DNA from: AG25 sp035517615
GTDB lineage: Bacteria > Gemmatimonadota > Gemmatimonadetes > Gemmatimonadales > GWC2-71-9
NCBI GenBank assembly: GCA_035517615.1
Contig: DATIYM010000007.1
Location: 186,001-250,000 of the forward strand
Reading direction: 5' to 3'
DNA: 64,000 nucleotides
Shown here: positions 35,310 to 44,371 of the stretch, piece after piece
Layout: the number at the start of each line of letters is the position of its first letter
Position numbering within the stretch: position 1 is the first letter of the stretch
Position numbers and translations under genes: made by a program
The notes under the pieces: model-generated
What the model saw: the letters and a program-made list of their open reading frames with translations, nothing else
What the model was told of the DNA's origin: nothing
The model's database searches: none

Positions 35310-35923
35310 CGGTCGCGCTTCAGCGCATCGATCCAGACAGCATTCGAGCGGCCCTGCGGACGGTGTTCGCGGGGCGCGAGTATCGCTGGCGGGGAACGAG
35401 CAGCGCGTGGCTGTGGGTGACGGACCACCTGTTGCGCGCGCTCGAGTGGCTCAGAGAGCTCCGGATTTCCTCGCCGTTCCGCTACTACCTGCTCGTGGCG
35501 TCGCTCACCATCATCCTCGGAGCGCTGCTGGTGCAGCTCGCCACCGTGGTTCGTCGCTCGGTTCGTTCGCGAGCGCCGGGGCCCACCGCGCCCCGAGACG
35601 TTCCCGCGCGTGACGCGCGCTGGCATCTCGCGGAGGCCGCGCGGGTTCTCGCGGCCGGCCAAATCGGCGAAGCGTTGGCGCACCGGTTCATCGCGATGCT
35701 CCTCGAGCTCGATGAGCGCGGCTTGATCACCTTCGACATCGCGAAGACGCCGGCCGAGTACGTCGCCGGGGCAAAGCTCGATCCGCGTACCCGTGCCGAG
35801 CTCGAGCAACTCGTCGACAGTCTCTACAGGCATCTGTTCGGCGCGGCCCCCGCCGACCTGACCACCTGGCAATCCTTCGACCGGAGGGCGGCGACGCTCG
35901 TGACCGATGCTCAAGCGGGGTGA
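35306..35923 (+). CDS. DUF4129-type membrane protein
   Basis: A 205-residue protein with one transmembrane helix (about residues 60-78, YYLLVASLTIILGALLVQL). A helical cytoplasmic domain follows: WHLAEAARVLAAGQIGEALAHRF, FDIAKTPAEYVAG and LEQLVDSLYRHLFG. This matches the C-terminal DUF4129 region often fused to transglutaminase-like domains; here it stands alone. GTG 35306 overlaps the upstream stop and the 3' end overlaps the DUF4350 gene by 17 bases. The role is unknown. Confidence 0.72.
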   Translation: MTVALQRIDPDSIRAALRTVFAGREYRWRGTSSAWLWVTDHLLRALEWLRELRISSPFRYYLLVASLTIILGALLVQLATVVRRSVRSRAPGPTAPRDVPARDARWHLAEAARVLAAGQIGEALAHRFIAMLLELDERGLITFDIAKTPAEYVAGAKLDPRTRAELEQLVDSLYRHLFGAAPADLTTWQSFDRRAATLVTDAQAG

Positions 35924-37133
35924 ACGGGCGCTGGTCGGCGCTGCGGTGGGGGCGATTGCGGTTGCCGCGATTCTTGGCACCGTGCTCGCGCCCGCATCGA
36001 GCCTCACCGACCGGCGTCTGTCGACCTATCTCGCGGGTCCGTATGGCGCCAAAGGGCTGGGTCAGACATTGGCGCATCTCGGTGCGGAGGTCGTCCGCTG
36101 GCGCAAGCCATACTACATGCTTCCCGACAGCGCGCACCCGGACACCACGCGGTTGTTGGCATTTCTCGACGTTTCACTGCCGCGGACAGGACTCGAGACG
36201 GCAACGATCCGGGGCTACGTGGCCAACGGGGGACGCGTGTTCATCGCAGGCGTCGAGGGCATTGACGCATGCTTCGGATTCAAGACGCGGTTTGTCCGAG
36301 ACAACGCGTCGGGCGCCCTCAGGAATCCTGATGTTCGCCACCTGTACGCGGCGCGCCGCGTGCTCGAGCCCGTCAGTCCTGAGTCCCTCGCGCGGGCGCA
36401 TCCCGTCAGGCCCGGAGGCGAGCGTGCGTGCGTACCGCGTCCGGCCACGCGGGTGGATACGCTTCTCGTGACCAATGCGGGTGAGCTCGTCGCGGTACGC
36501 ATCAGGTGGCCCGGATCGGGCACGGCGACCCTCCTTGCCGACGAGCATTTCCTCACAAACCGCAGTCTCAAGGAAACGGATGCCGGAATCGTCGTGATTC
36601 CCTGGATTCTCTCGGGCGGCATTCGTAAAGTGGTGTTTGACGAATATCATCTCGGGTTTGGGAGCGGCGGATCGCTCGTCTCGGTATCGTGGGACTGGCT
36701 GCTCGACCATCCGCTGGGCTGGGCCATTCTGCAGGGTGTCGGCGTCGCTATCCTTGCGCTGGCCGTTCAGGCCGTGCGCTTCGGTCCAGTGCGGTGGCGG
36801 CGCGAACGCCGGCGCCGCTCCGCGCTCGAGCACGTAGACGCACTCGCGGCGGGGCTCGAACGATCCCACGGTGAAGATGTCGCGATTCAGATGATGATTT
36901 CAGGCCTGCGCCGGCGTTTGTCACCAGCCGGCCGCTCGAACACGGACAGCGCGCGCGAATGGATCGAGCGCCTCGAGGATGCGATGGTGAAGCCCGAGGG
37001 CCGCGCGGCCGCGCACCGTCTCCTGACGGCAATGATGGCTCCGGACATTCCGGACCGCCTGCTCATGGTCGCAACATCCGTGGAGGAAGTATGGGAGGAG
37101 CTTCGACCGCCCACGACGCGCAAGCCGTTCTGA
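35907..37133 (+). CDS. DUF4350 domain protein
   Basis: A 408-residue membrane protein with an N-terminal helix (about 8-28) and another around 270-290 (GWAILQGVGVAILALAVQAV). The extracytoplasmic part has SLTDRRLSTYLAGPYGAKGLGQTL, GYVANGGRVFIAGVEG and VVFDEYHLGFGSGG: the DUF4350 fold, related to class I glutamine amidotransferase-like folds but without an obvious catalytic Cys. In this cluster it normally sits between DUF4129 and MoxR, as here. It overlaps both neighbours (17 and 43 bases). The function is unknown. Confidence 0.78.
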   Translation: MLKRGERALVGAAVGAIAVAAILGTVLAPASSLTDRRLSTYLAGPYGAKGLGQTLAHLGAEVVRWRKPYYMLPDSAHPDTTRLLAFLDVSLPRTGLETATIRGYVANGGRVFIAGVEGIDACFGFKTRFVRDNASGALRNPDVRHLYAARRVLEPVSPESLARAHPVRPGGERACVPRPATRVDTLLVTNAGELVAVRIRWPGSGTATLLADEHFLTNRSLKETDAGIVVIPWILSGGIRKVVFDEYHLGFGSGGSLVSVSWDWLLDHPLGWAILQGVGVAILALAVQAVRFGPVRWRRERRRRSALEHVDALAAGLERSHGEDVAIQMMISGLRRRLSPAGRSNTDSAREWIERLEDAMVKPEGRAAAHRLLTAMMAPDIPDRLLMVATSVEEVWEELRPPTTRKPF

Positions 37134-38047
37134 CCGCTCTCGACCGGGTCGTGCTCGGTCAGGGCCGCGCCACGGGCGAGGCGCTCATCTGTCTGCTCGC
37201 GCGAGGCCACGTCCTGCTCGAGGGCGTCCCCGGCACGGCGAAGACGCTGCTCGTGCGGACGCTGTCGCTCGCGCTCGATGTCCGGTTTCAGCGCATTCAG
37301 TTCACGCCGGACTTGATGCCCGCCGACATTACCGGCGTCTCGCTGCTCTCGGGAACCCACGAATTCACGTTTCGCCCGGGACCCCTGTTCGCGGATCTCG
37401 TGCTGGCCGACGAGATCAACCGGGCGCCCGCAAAAACGCAGGCGGCGCTGCTCGAGGCGATGCAGGAACGTACAGTAACGGTCGACGGTGTGGCGCATCC
37501 GCTCTCGCGCACCTTTACCGTGTTCGCGACCGAGAATCCGGTCGAATTCGAAGGCACCTATCCACTCCCGGAAGCCGAGCTCGACCGATTCATGATGAAG
37601 GTGATGATCGACTATCCGTCGGCCGAGCTCGAGCAGGCGCTGCTCACGCGCTACAGCGAGGGATTCGAGGCCGACCGTCCGGACACCTACGGCGTCACTC
37701 CGCTCGCCGATGCCGCGGCGCTCGAACAGCTGCGGCGCGCGGCGGACGGGGTGCGGGTCGAGCCCCGGATCATCGAATACATCACCGCGATCGTCCGGGC
37801 CACACGCACCGCCCCGGCCTTCACGCTGGGCGCGAGTCCGCGCGCGAGCGTGGCGTTGTTCAAGGCCGTGCGCGCCGCCGCGCTGCTCGAAAATCGGGAC
37901 TACGTCATTCCTGACGATGTGAAGCGGCTCGCTCCGGCTGTCCTGCGCCATCGCGTCGCCGTGGCTCCCGAGCTCGAGCTCGAAGGGACGACCCCGGATC
38001 TCGCGCTGCGCGCGCTGCTCGAGCACACTAAGGTCCCGACAGCCTGA
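37091..38047 (+). CDS. MoxR family AAA+ ATPase
   Basis: A 318-residue ATPase of the MoxR group, which act as chaperones that mature or regulate VWA/DUF58 partner proteins. Motifs: GHVLLEGVPGTAKT (Walker A), RIQFTPDLMPADITG (MoxR signature), LVLADEINRAPAKTQAALLEAMQE (Walker B and sensor 1 region), FATENPVEFEGTYPLPEAELDRFMM and LGASPRASVALFKAVRA (sensor 2). ATG 37091 is chosen because GGAGG precedes it by 4 bases; the frame is open further upstream inside the DUF4350 gene. The DUF58 gene follows after 2 bases, as expected for partner proteins. Confidence 0.94.
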   Translation: MGGASTAHDAQAVLTALDRVVLGQGRATGEALICLLARGHVLLEGVPGTAKTLLVRTLSLALDVRFQRIQFTPDLMPADITGVSLLSGTHEFTFRPGPLFADLVLADEINRAPAKTQAALLEAMQERTVTVDGVAHPLSRTFTVFATENPVEFEGTYPLPEAELDRFMMKVMIDYPSAELEQALLTRYSEGFEADRPDTYGVTPLADAAALEQLRRAADGVRVEPRIIEYITAIVRATRTAPAFTLGASPRASVALFKAVRAAALLENRDYVIPDDVKRLAPAVLRHRVAVAPELELEGTTPDLALRALLEHTKVPTA

Positions 38048-38049
38048 CG

Positions 38050-39381
38050 ATGCCGTACGTGTTTCCGCTGCCCACGCGAGCGGCGCTCGCCGTGGCCGCG
38101 GCATTCGCCGTCGTCGCGCTCGGCGGCATCTGGTTTGCCTCGGCCCTGAATCTGCTCCTCTTCTTCGATATCCTCCTGCTCCTCGGGGTCTGGTTCGATG
38201 CGCTCCGCGCGCCCCAGCCCGCACCGTATGCAATCACCGTCGAACGCGAATCCGCTCCGACGTTCACCGTGGGCCACGAGAGCGTGGTGACCTACCGCTG
38301 GGCGAACCAGGCACACCGCACGGCCCGGCTGCGTGTGCGGGAGGTGCGTCCCGACATTCTGGGCGGCGTCTTGCCTCCGCGCATCCTCGAGATCCCAGCT
38401 GGCGCCGAGCTGGTCGAGACCTCGCGCGTCGTACCGGTCTCGAGAGGCCGAGCCCACGGCGGGGCGTTCGTGGTCGAGAGCGTGGGGCCGTGGAGGCTCG
38501 GCCGGAGCCGGTCCCAGGTGCCGCTTCCCTGGGAGGCCACGGTGTATCCCGCGTCACCTCTGCGCGCGCGGCACGGCGCCGTTTCCGGCGTGCAACGGCG
38601 CCGCGAGCCCGGATCCGCGGCCGCGCGCAGACTGGGCGAAGGGCGCCTGTTCGAATCGCTGCGCGACTTCGTTGCGGGAGATGATCCGCGGCACATCGAC
38701 TGGAAAGCCACCGCCCGGCGCCGCAAAGTCATCGCGCGCCAGTTCCAGGCGGAGCGGCGCCAGCATGTTCTCCTCGTACTCGATTGCGGCCGGCTCTTGA
38801 GCGCCGAGCTCGCGGGGCGCGCCGCGCTCGAGTACGCGGTGCAGGGAGCCGTCGAGCTGGCCCACGCGGCCATTCGGCAGGACGACGACGTCGGCGTGAT
38901 GGCCTTCTCGGACGGCGTGCATCACTATGTCCCGCCACAGCGCGGCCGGCGCGCGCTGCGCGAGATCATGGATGTCCTCGCTCGCGTCGAGCCGCACCTC
39001 GTCGAGTCGGACTACCCGGGAGCCTTTCGCTACCTCGCCGTGCGCAATCGCAAGCGGGCGCTGACCGTGGTATTCACGGACGTCATCGACCGATTTGCGT
39101 CCGATGCCCTCGTTGCCAACGTCGCGAGTCTCAGACCACGGCATTTGCCCCTTGCCGTGACGCTCAGAAACCCCGATCTGGACCGGGCCGCGTTCCACCT
39201 CCCGCGCGACCGGCACGACGCTTTTCAGATTGCCGCGGCGCTCGAGCTGCTCCGCGCTCGCGGCGAGGCGCTCCTCCACATGCGTCGGGCCGGGGTCATG
39301 GTGTTGGACGTTCCCCCGGCCCGCGCCGCGCAAGCTGCGGCCGCACAATATCTTGAGTTGAAGCGTCGCGGCAGGCTCTAG
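38050..39381 (+). CDS. DUF58 domain protein (VWA-like partner of MoxR)
   Basis: A 443-residue protein with two N-terminal transmembrane helices (about 9-50). A beta-rich extracytoplasmic region of about 120 residues follows. The DUF58 signature is LRDFVAGDDPRHIDWKATAR. The last 200 residues form a VWA-like fold: HVLLVLDCGRLL is the degenerate MIDAS strand, with VGVMAFSDGVHHYVPP and LTVVFTDVIDRFA. It closes the conserved cluster of RDD-SpoIIM, GPDP-membrane, DUF4129, DUF4350, MoxR and DUF58 genes. The next gene starts 66 bases later behind TTGGAC-17-TAGATT, a weak promoter candidate. Confidence 0.9.
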   Translation: MPYVFPLPTRAALAVAAAFAVVALGGIWFASALNLLLFFDILLLLGVWFDALRAPQPAPYAITVERESAPTFTVGHESVVTYRWANQAHRTARLRVREVRPDILGGVLPPRILEIPAGAELVETSRVVPVSRGRAHGGAFVVESVGPWRLGRSRSQVPLPWEATVYPASPLRARHGAVSGVQRRREPGSAAARRLGEGRLFESLRDFVAGDDPRHIDWKATARRRKVIARQFQAERRQHVLLVLDCGRLLSAELAGRAALEYAVQGAVELAHAAIRQDDDVGVMAFSDGVHHYVPPQRGRRALREIMDVLARVEPHLVESDYPGAFRYLAVRNRKRALTVVFTDVIDRFASDALVANVASLRPRHLPLAVTLRNPDLDRAAFHLPRDRHDAFQIAAALELLRARGEALLHMRRAGVMVLDVPPARAAQAAAAQYLELKRRGRL

Positions 39382-39447
39382 AGCGGTGCTGTTGGACCGG
39401 GAAACCCCGTCCTTTAGATTGGGGCCCGCTTTTCCCCGGGAAAATGG

Positions 39448-41064
39448 ATGGCACCGAAGGGTGTCGCGGCCGCCGCGGTCTGTCTCGTCGTCTCTCTCGC
39501 AGCCTGCGTGTATCCGGCCGAGCGGGATGCGGACGTGCATGTCACGCTCACCCCCCTCCACATCCTGCTGCGCGGCGGCGATACCGTGGCGACGGCTCGG
39601 GCATGGCAGATGATGGGCACGAACGACTCGGCGCCGATCTCAAACGTCGTGTTCACGTGGACGTCGAGTGATCCCGGAATCGCGACCGTAGATGCAAGTG
39701 GCCGCGTCGTGGGCGTCAATTCCGGTGTCGTCGTCATCACTGCCGCGGCGGCCAATTACGATCGGGAGTCGCGCGCCGCAAGCGAAACGCTGCGTGTCTC
39801 CGCGCCGCTCGAAATCGACAGTATCCGACCGAAAACGGTGCAGTACGGCCAAATGGTTGCGATCTACGGCGTGGGAGTGGATTCCATTTTTTCCGCGACG
39901 CTGAGCGGCGCCCCGCTCATCCCGGTGCCCTATTCGGACACGGTGTATGCCGGCGGTACCGCGCGATCGAGATGGTGGGTCCCGCCGCCGGCACGCACTG
40001 ACTCATTGTTTTTCCTCGGCATCTCGGGAGGGAACGGCATCTTCGGGTACGTGCACGGCGACACCACGAACGTCCTCGAGCGCGATCTCTACGAGCCGAA
40101 TGACACGAATTTCCAGCTGCTCGACCTCGACGCCCCGCCACCGTTTCCTCAATACCCGGCCCTCGTGTTCTACAACCCGGCCCTCGCATTCGAAGTCCTA
40201 GGGCGGACCCAGAAGTCGGGAGCCGACTGGTATCGTCTGAAGCAGGCCGAGCAGCGCGATGTCACAGTCATCCTGTCGGCGCCCGATATCGCGGGCACGT
40301 TCGTCACCTACCTCACCGATTCACTGGGGTGGAGCAGCGCCGGGCAGAAGTTCGTGATCGGGCATGACTCCTGGACGTTCGGTCCCGGTATTCACGCCTG
40401 CCACGGACTGCCGTTCACACCGAGCGAAGCGATTGCCGACTCGACGGTCGTCGCGTTCAAGGCGCTTCGGGCGGGGACGCTCGACGCGCTCGCAGTCTAC
40501 GCGAAAGCGGGGCGCTACGGCCTCGGCATCATCGCGGGGTACCAGAGCGAGCTCCCGGCCGATGCGCATGAAGACGACAATTCCTGCAATGCCGCGGACC
40601 TGCGCGGCGTTGCCGCTACGCCTTTCCGCGATACCCTGACGATCGAGAACCCGCACGACATGGACTGGATCCGGTTCCACTATACGAATCCGGGCCTGGG
40701 ATACACGGCGCAAATCCGCATGCACGCGTTCACCGGAATCCATCCCGACTCTCTCAAGGACCTGGATCTGTATGTGTTCGCGGTTCCCAACCCCGGCGAT
40801 GTCGCGCTGCAGCTGCAGGCGGCCGATACGTCAGCGGGATCGGACGTAAATCTGCGACCCAATCTCGCCACAGGCGACTATTACCTGGCCGTCGTGGATT
40901 ACGCGGGGACCGCGACGACGTATGAGGTGTGCGTCGCGCCGGTGAACACGCTACTCGGCAACGGATCGTGCGCCGCGACGGGATTCCCCGCGCCTCCCGA
41001 GCGTGCGGCAATCAAGTCCGCAGTACGGCGCGCCGCCGCGCCGCGACTGCCACTCGCCCGATGA
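39448..41064 (+). CDS. Secreted lipoprotein with Big2-like domain, pre-peptidase-like C-terminal region
   Basis: A 538-residue protein whose signal peptide ends in a lipobox (VVSLAACVYP, Cys20). Residues about 30-120 are a bacterial Ig-like (Big2) domain: FTWTSSDPGIATVDASGRVVGVNSGVVVIT. The region 120-190 resembles an IPT/TIG-type domain (IDSIRPKTVQYGQMVAIYGVGV). The rest contains two PPC-like beta sandwiches opening with ERDLYEPND and AHEDDNSCN and including WYRLKQAEQRDVTVIL, MDWIRFHY and GDYYLAVVDYAGTATTYEV. No catalytic residues are seen. It overlaps the kinase gene by 4 bases, so the lipoprotein and kinase are made together. Confidence 0.78.
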   Translation: MAPKGVAAAAVCLVVSLAACVYPAERDADVHVTLTPLHILLRGGDTVATARAWQMMGTNDSAPISNVVFTWTSSDPGIATVDASGRVVGVNSGVVVITAAAANYDRESRAASETLRVSAPLEIDSIRPKTVQYGQMVAIYGVGVDSIFSATLSGAPLIPVPYSDTVYAGGTARSRWWVPPPARTDSLFFLGISGGNGIFGYVHGDTTNVLERDLYEPNDTNFQLLDLDAPPPFPQYPALVFYNPALAFEVLGRTQKSGADWYRLKQAEQRDVTVILSAPDIAGTFVTYLTDSLGWSSAGQKFVIGHDSWTFGPGIHACHGLPFTPSEAIADSTVVAFKALRAGTLDALAVYAKAGRYGLGIIAGYQSELPADAHEDDNSCNAADLRGVAATPFRDTLTIENPHDMDWIRFHYTNPGLGYTAQIRMHAFTGIHPDSLKDLDLYVFAVPNPGDVALQLQAADTSAGSDVNLRPNLATGDYYLAVVDYAGTATTYEVCVAPVNTLLGNGSCAATGFPAPPERAAIKSAVRRAAAPRLPLAR

Positions 41065-42626
41065 CGAGCAGCACGATGGAATGCATTCAGTGCCATACGC
41101 CGGTGCCGGCCAACAGCCGGTACTGCTCCGCGTGCGGAGCCGATCAGACGGGCGGTGGGGCAGCGCCGAATACCACGAATGCCGCCGCGCTCGAAGTGAG
41201 GTTGCAAGCCATCGTGCAGGGGAAGTACAAGATCGCGCGCATACTGGGGAAGGGCGGGATGGGCACCGTGTATCTCGCGCACGATATCACCCTCGAACGC
41301 GAAGTCGCGATCAAGGTCCTCCCACCTGATATCGGGCAGGATGAGCAAATTATCCGGCGCTTTCAGCAGGAGGCCAAGACGGCCGCGAAGCTCGACCATC
41401 CCAACATCATCCCGATCTATCGCGTCGAGAGCGAAGGTGGACTCAACTACTTCGTGATGAAGTACGTCTCGGGCACATCGCTTGAAGACGTGCTCGAAAC
41501 GCGAGAACCGCTGGCGCTCGACTACATCCAGCGCGTGCTCTGGGAAGCCGGCTGTGCCCTGGGCCACGCGCATCAGCGCGGCGTGGTGCACCGGGATGTG
41601 AAGCCGGCCAACATCATGTTCGATCATGACGGTCGCGTGATGTTGGCCGACTTTGGAATCTCCAAAGCCTTGCAGGCCGCCACGGGATTCACCGCGACCG
41701 GAATGATCATCGGTACGCCGCACTACATGGCCCCGGAGCAGGCGAAGGGAACGCCGGTCGATGGGCGGGCCGACCAGTACTCGCTGGGCGTGGTTGGCTA
41801 CCGGATGATCACGGGTGAGCTGCCGTTCAGCGGCGACTCGATTCACACGATCCTCTACAAACAGATCTTCGAGCCCGTCCCGACCCCGAAGGCGCTGCGC
41901 GCCGAAATCCCGGGATTCCTTTCCGCCGCGATCACCCGGGCCATGTCCAAGGACCCGGAGCTGCGGTTTCCGACGATGGAGGCGTTCGCGACGGCGGTCT
42001 GGCCCGAGCAGCCGGTGTCGGCCGTGGCGACCACCACACCACAGCGCCCCATTCGCGGCCCCGGCACCCGCGCGGCGGCGGATGCGCCGACCCAGGTTTC
42101 GGTGCCGCCCGCCTATGCGGCGACCACGCCGCTGCCGGCCGCGCGTCAGCCGATCGCTCCCCCACCCAGACGCCGCTCGCATGCTGGTGTGATTGGTGTC
42201 GCGCTCGCTGCCGTTCTCGCGATCGGCGGCTACCTCGTGTTCGGACGTGGCGCAGAGCCTCAGGCTGCCACGCCAACGGTTCCCACGCATGTGGACACCG
42301 TGCGTTTGGCGGACACGGTCCGTGTTCCCGCCTCACCCTCCACCTCCCCGCCTCCCGCAGCACAACATCCGCGAGTGCGTGTGGCGCCGGTCGTGACGGC
42401 TCCCACCGACGCGCAGGGATATCTCACGGTCAATGCCGACCCCTACGGCGAGCTGTACGTGGATGGCATCGACGTGGGGCCCACCCCCGTGGTGCGGTAC
42501 GCGGTACCGCGAGGTGGCCACACGATTCGCATCGTCCGCGAGGGATATCGGAGTATTACGGACCACGTACAGGTCGAGGCGGGAAACACCGTTCCCAAGC
42601 GGTATACGCTCATTCCCGAGGGATGA
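41061..42626 (+). CDS. Membrane Ser/Thr protein kinase with N-terminal zinc ribbon and C-terminal PEGA domain
   Basis: A 521-residue Hanks-type kinase. A zinc ribbon comes first (Cys8, Cys11, Cys22, Cys25). The kinase domain follows: GKGGMGTV glycine loop (64-70), VAIK with Lys85, HRDVKPANI with catalytic Asp179, DFG from Asp197 and MAPEQAKG (P+1 loop). A Pro/Thr-rich juxtamembrane stretch leads to one transmembrane helix (about 373-393). After a Pro-rich linker outside the membrane, residues about 453-521 form a PEGA domain (GELYVDGIDVGPTPV). ATG 41061 overlaps the lipoprotein stop. It is coupled to the TPR protein (ATGA). PEGA domains often bind surface components; sensing by it is inference. 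Confidence 0.93.
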   Translation: MTSSTMECIQCHTPVPANSRYCSACGADQTGGGAAPNTTNAAALEVRLQAIVQGKYKIARILGKGGMGTVYLAHDITLEREVAIKVLPPDIGQDEQIIRRFQQEAKTAAKLDHPNIIPIYRVESEGGLNYFVMKYVSGTSLEDVLETREPLALDYIQRVLWEAGCALGHAHQRGVVHRDVKPANIMFDHDGRVMLADFGISKALQAATGFTATGMIIGTPHYMAPEQAKGTPVDGRADQYSLGVVGYRMITGELPFSGDSIHTILYKQIFEPVPTPKALRAEIPGFLSAAITRAMSKDPELRFPTMEAFATAVWPEQPVSAVATTTPQRPIRGPGTRAAADAPTQVSVPPAYAATTPLPAARQPIAPPPRRRSHAGVIGVALAAVLAIGGYLVFGRGAEPQAATPTVPTHVDTVRLADTVRVPASPSTSPPPAAQHPRVRVAPVVTAPTDAQGYLTVNADPYGELYVDGIDVGPTPVVRYAVPRGGHTIRIVREGYRSITDHVQVEAGNTVPKRYTLIPEG

Positions 42627-43675
42627 GAGCCATGCGATCAGTGCTCGGCCGGAGTCTGCTGCTCATGCTGGTGTGTTGGGGGCCTCTCGCCCCTCGACCA
42701 GGGGCCGCACAGACGCGAACCATGTTGCGTCAGGCGCAAGACGCGTACGATGCACTCGATTTCTCCCGCGCCGCGGTGCTCGCGCGGCGCGCGTTGACGG
42801 AACGTTTGAGCGCCGCCGACCAGACACGGGCATATGAGCTGCTCGGCTTCTCGTACAGCGCGATCGATTCCCAGATCAAGGCGGTCGACGCGTTCAAGCA
42901 GACGATTCTCCTCGATCCCGACCATCAGCTCGACGCGAACAAGGTCTCGCCCAAGATCACGAGCCTGTTCTATTCGGCGCTCGGGCAGGTACTCGTGGTC
43001 AGGCAACTGCGGGTCGACAGCGCAAAGTTCGTCAGCGGGCAGGGAGCCGTTCCGATCCGGTTCACGGTGACCAGCCCGGCGCGCATCCGCGTGCGCGCGG
43101 TCAACGCGAATACGTCGCTGGCCGTGGACTCAGCGGTGGGAACCGGTCAGTACACCGTCCGCTGGCCGGCGCAGCTTCCGAGCGGCGGCCCCGTGGGCGC
43201 CGGAACGTGGCTCCTCATTGTGGACGCGACCGCGGCGCAGACCACTTTCTCCGCCTCGCAGGCGGTGAACGTGAGCTATGGGGCCGTCGACACGTTGCCG
43301 CATCTGACGAGCCTGCCCGGATACCAGGAGCTCCCGGAGATCGAGTATCCGCCGCAGAGCTGGCGACCGCTCGGTCTCTCGTTCCTCCTGGCGAGCGGCG
43401 CGGCGGTTGGGGCGTACGCGCTCAATAACGGCTCGCTCGGCTCGCCGCCAACGCGTGAGCTTGCCGTCGCGGCGAGCGCGGCGTTGATCACCGGGCTCAT
43501 CATGACCTTGCGGAAACCGGCGCCGCGCCCGGCCGAAGCCAACATCCGGTACAACCGATTGCTGCACGAACAGCTCTCCGGTCGTAACGCGGAGATCGCG
43601 ACCGAGAACGCGCGCCGCCGCCAGCAGGTGATGCTCGCGATCGTTCCGCAACGGCGGGAGACGGCCACCCGGTGA
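42623..43675 (+). CDS. Exported TPR-containing protein, unidentified
   Basis: A 350-residue protein with signal peptide (cleavage likely after PGAAQ). Residues about 35-105 contain a TPR-like pair (AQDAYDALDFSRAAVLARRAL, YELLGFSYSAIDSQIKAVDAFKQTILLDPDH). About 120-215 is a beta-sandwich like FlgD/CHU_C-type Ig domains (VPIRFTVTSPARIRVRAVNAN). A C-terminal helix around 250-300 could cross a membrane (LGLSFLLASGAAVGAYALN). A charged tail follows. No named family. Its position between the kinase and the barrel suggests a periplasmic or outer-membrane component of the same system. Confidence 0.68.
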   Translation: MRAMRSVLGRSLLLMLVCWGPLAPRPGAAQTRTMLRQAQDAYDALDFSRAAVLARRALTERLSAADQTRAYELLGFSYSAIDSQIKAVDAFKQTILLDPDHQLDANKVSPKITSLFYSALGQVLVVRQLRVDSAKFVSGQGAVPIRFTVTSPARIRVRAVNANTSLAVDSAVGTGQYTVRWPAQLPSGGPVGAGTWLLIVDATAAQTTFSASQAVNVSYGAVDTLPHLTSLPGYQELPEIEYPPQSWRPLGLSFLLASGAAVGAYALNNGSLGSPPTRELAVAASAALITGLIMTLRKPAPRPAEANIRYNRLLHEQLSGRNAEIATENARRRQQVMLAIVPQRRETATR

Positions 43676-44313
43676 GGCACGCCTCGGTTCTGGTTCTCCT
43701 CGCCGTATCCTGGGCCGCGCCGGCGGGCGCCCAGCACGCGAGCATCGGCCCCGCATTCGTATTCGCGGATTACCGGGAGGTCTCGCCCGATCTGCGATAT
43801 GAAGGGGTCGGGCCCGGCGTCATCGCGCACTTCAGTTTCCACAGTGTCAGCCTCGAAGGGGGAGCGGCGTGGCTCGCGATGAGTCCGCACGGCGGGCTCG
43901 CAACGTCGGGGTTCCAGGCCGTGCAGCTCGATGGATGGCTCCGGTGGAAGGCAACCGATTACCTGTCGCTCGAAGCGGGTCTTACACATCAAGCGCCGGA
44001 CGATGAATTCGCGGCGCAGTCATTCGGCGCCGTCCGGATCGGGGCCCTGACGCAACACGCCCTCGGGCACGGCGCCACGATTGCGTTGCGGGGAGACTAT
44101 CTCGGTGGCGCGCACTTCTCCGGAGGCGGAGAGGCGCCCCTCGCGATCGAGCTCGGGCTCATGGTGAACTGGGCGTTTTCGAGTCATGTGACGGCGCTCG
44201 TCGATTACGCCTTTCAGCGGCTCGACCGGACGACGCATCCGGGAGGCGGTCCCGAAACCGATGCGCCGCTCGAACAGTCGCGGGGGCGCATGGGGCTGGT
44301 CATCGGGTTTTAG
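43672..44313 (+). CDS. Small outer-membrane beta-barrel protein, unidentified
   Basis: A 213-residue exported protein (GTG start, signal peptide ending PAGAQ). Amphipathic strands alternate with short turns: ASIGPAFVFADYREV, VIAHFSFHSVSLEGGAAWLAM, LRWKATDYLSLEAGLTHQA and VTALVDYAFQRLDR. It ends MGLVIGF with a terminal Phe, the signal for barrel insertion. About eight to ten strands fit the length. It is the last gene of the lipoprotein-kinase-TPR-barrel unit. No homologous family is recognised. Confidence 0.7.
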   Translation: MRHASVLVLLAVSWAAPAGAQHASIGPAFVFADYREVSPDLRYEGVGPGVIAHFSFHSVSLEGGAAWLAMSPHGGLATSGFQAVQLDGWLRWKATDYLSLEAGLTHQAPDDEFAAQSFGAVRIGALTQHALGHGATIALRGDYLGGAHFSGGGEAPLAIELGLMVNWAFSSHVTALVDYAFQRLDRTTHPGGGPETDAPLEQSRGRMGLVIGF

Positions 44314-44371
44314 CGTCTTAGGTTTTGGTCCTGAGCATTCGCGTGCCGGGGACCGAGCCTTTGTTGCCACT

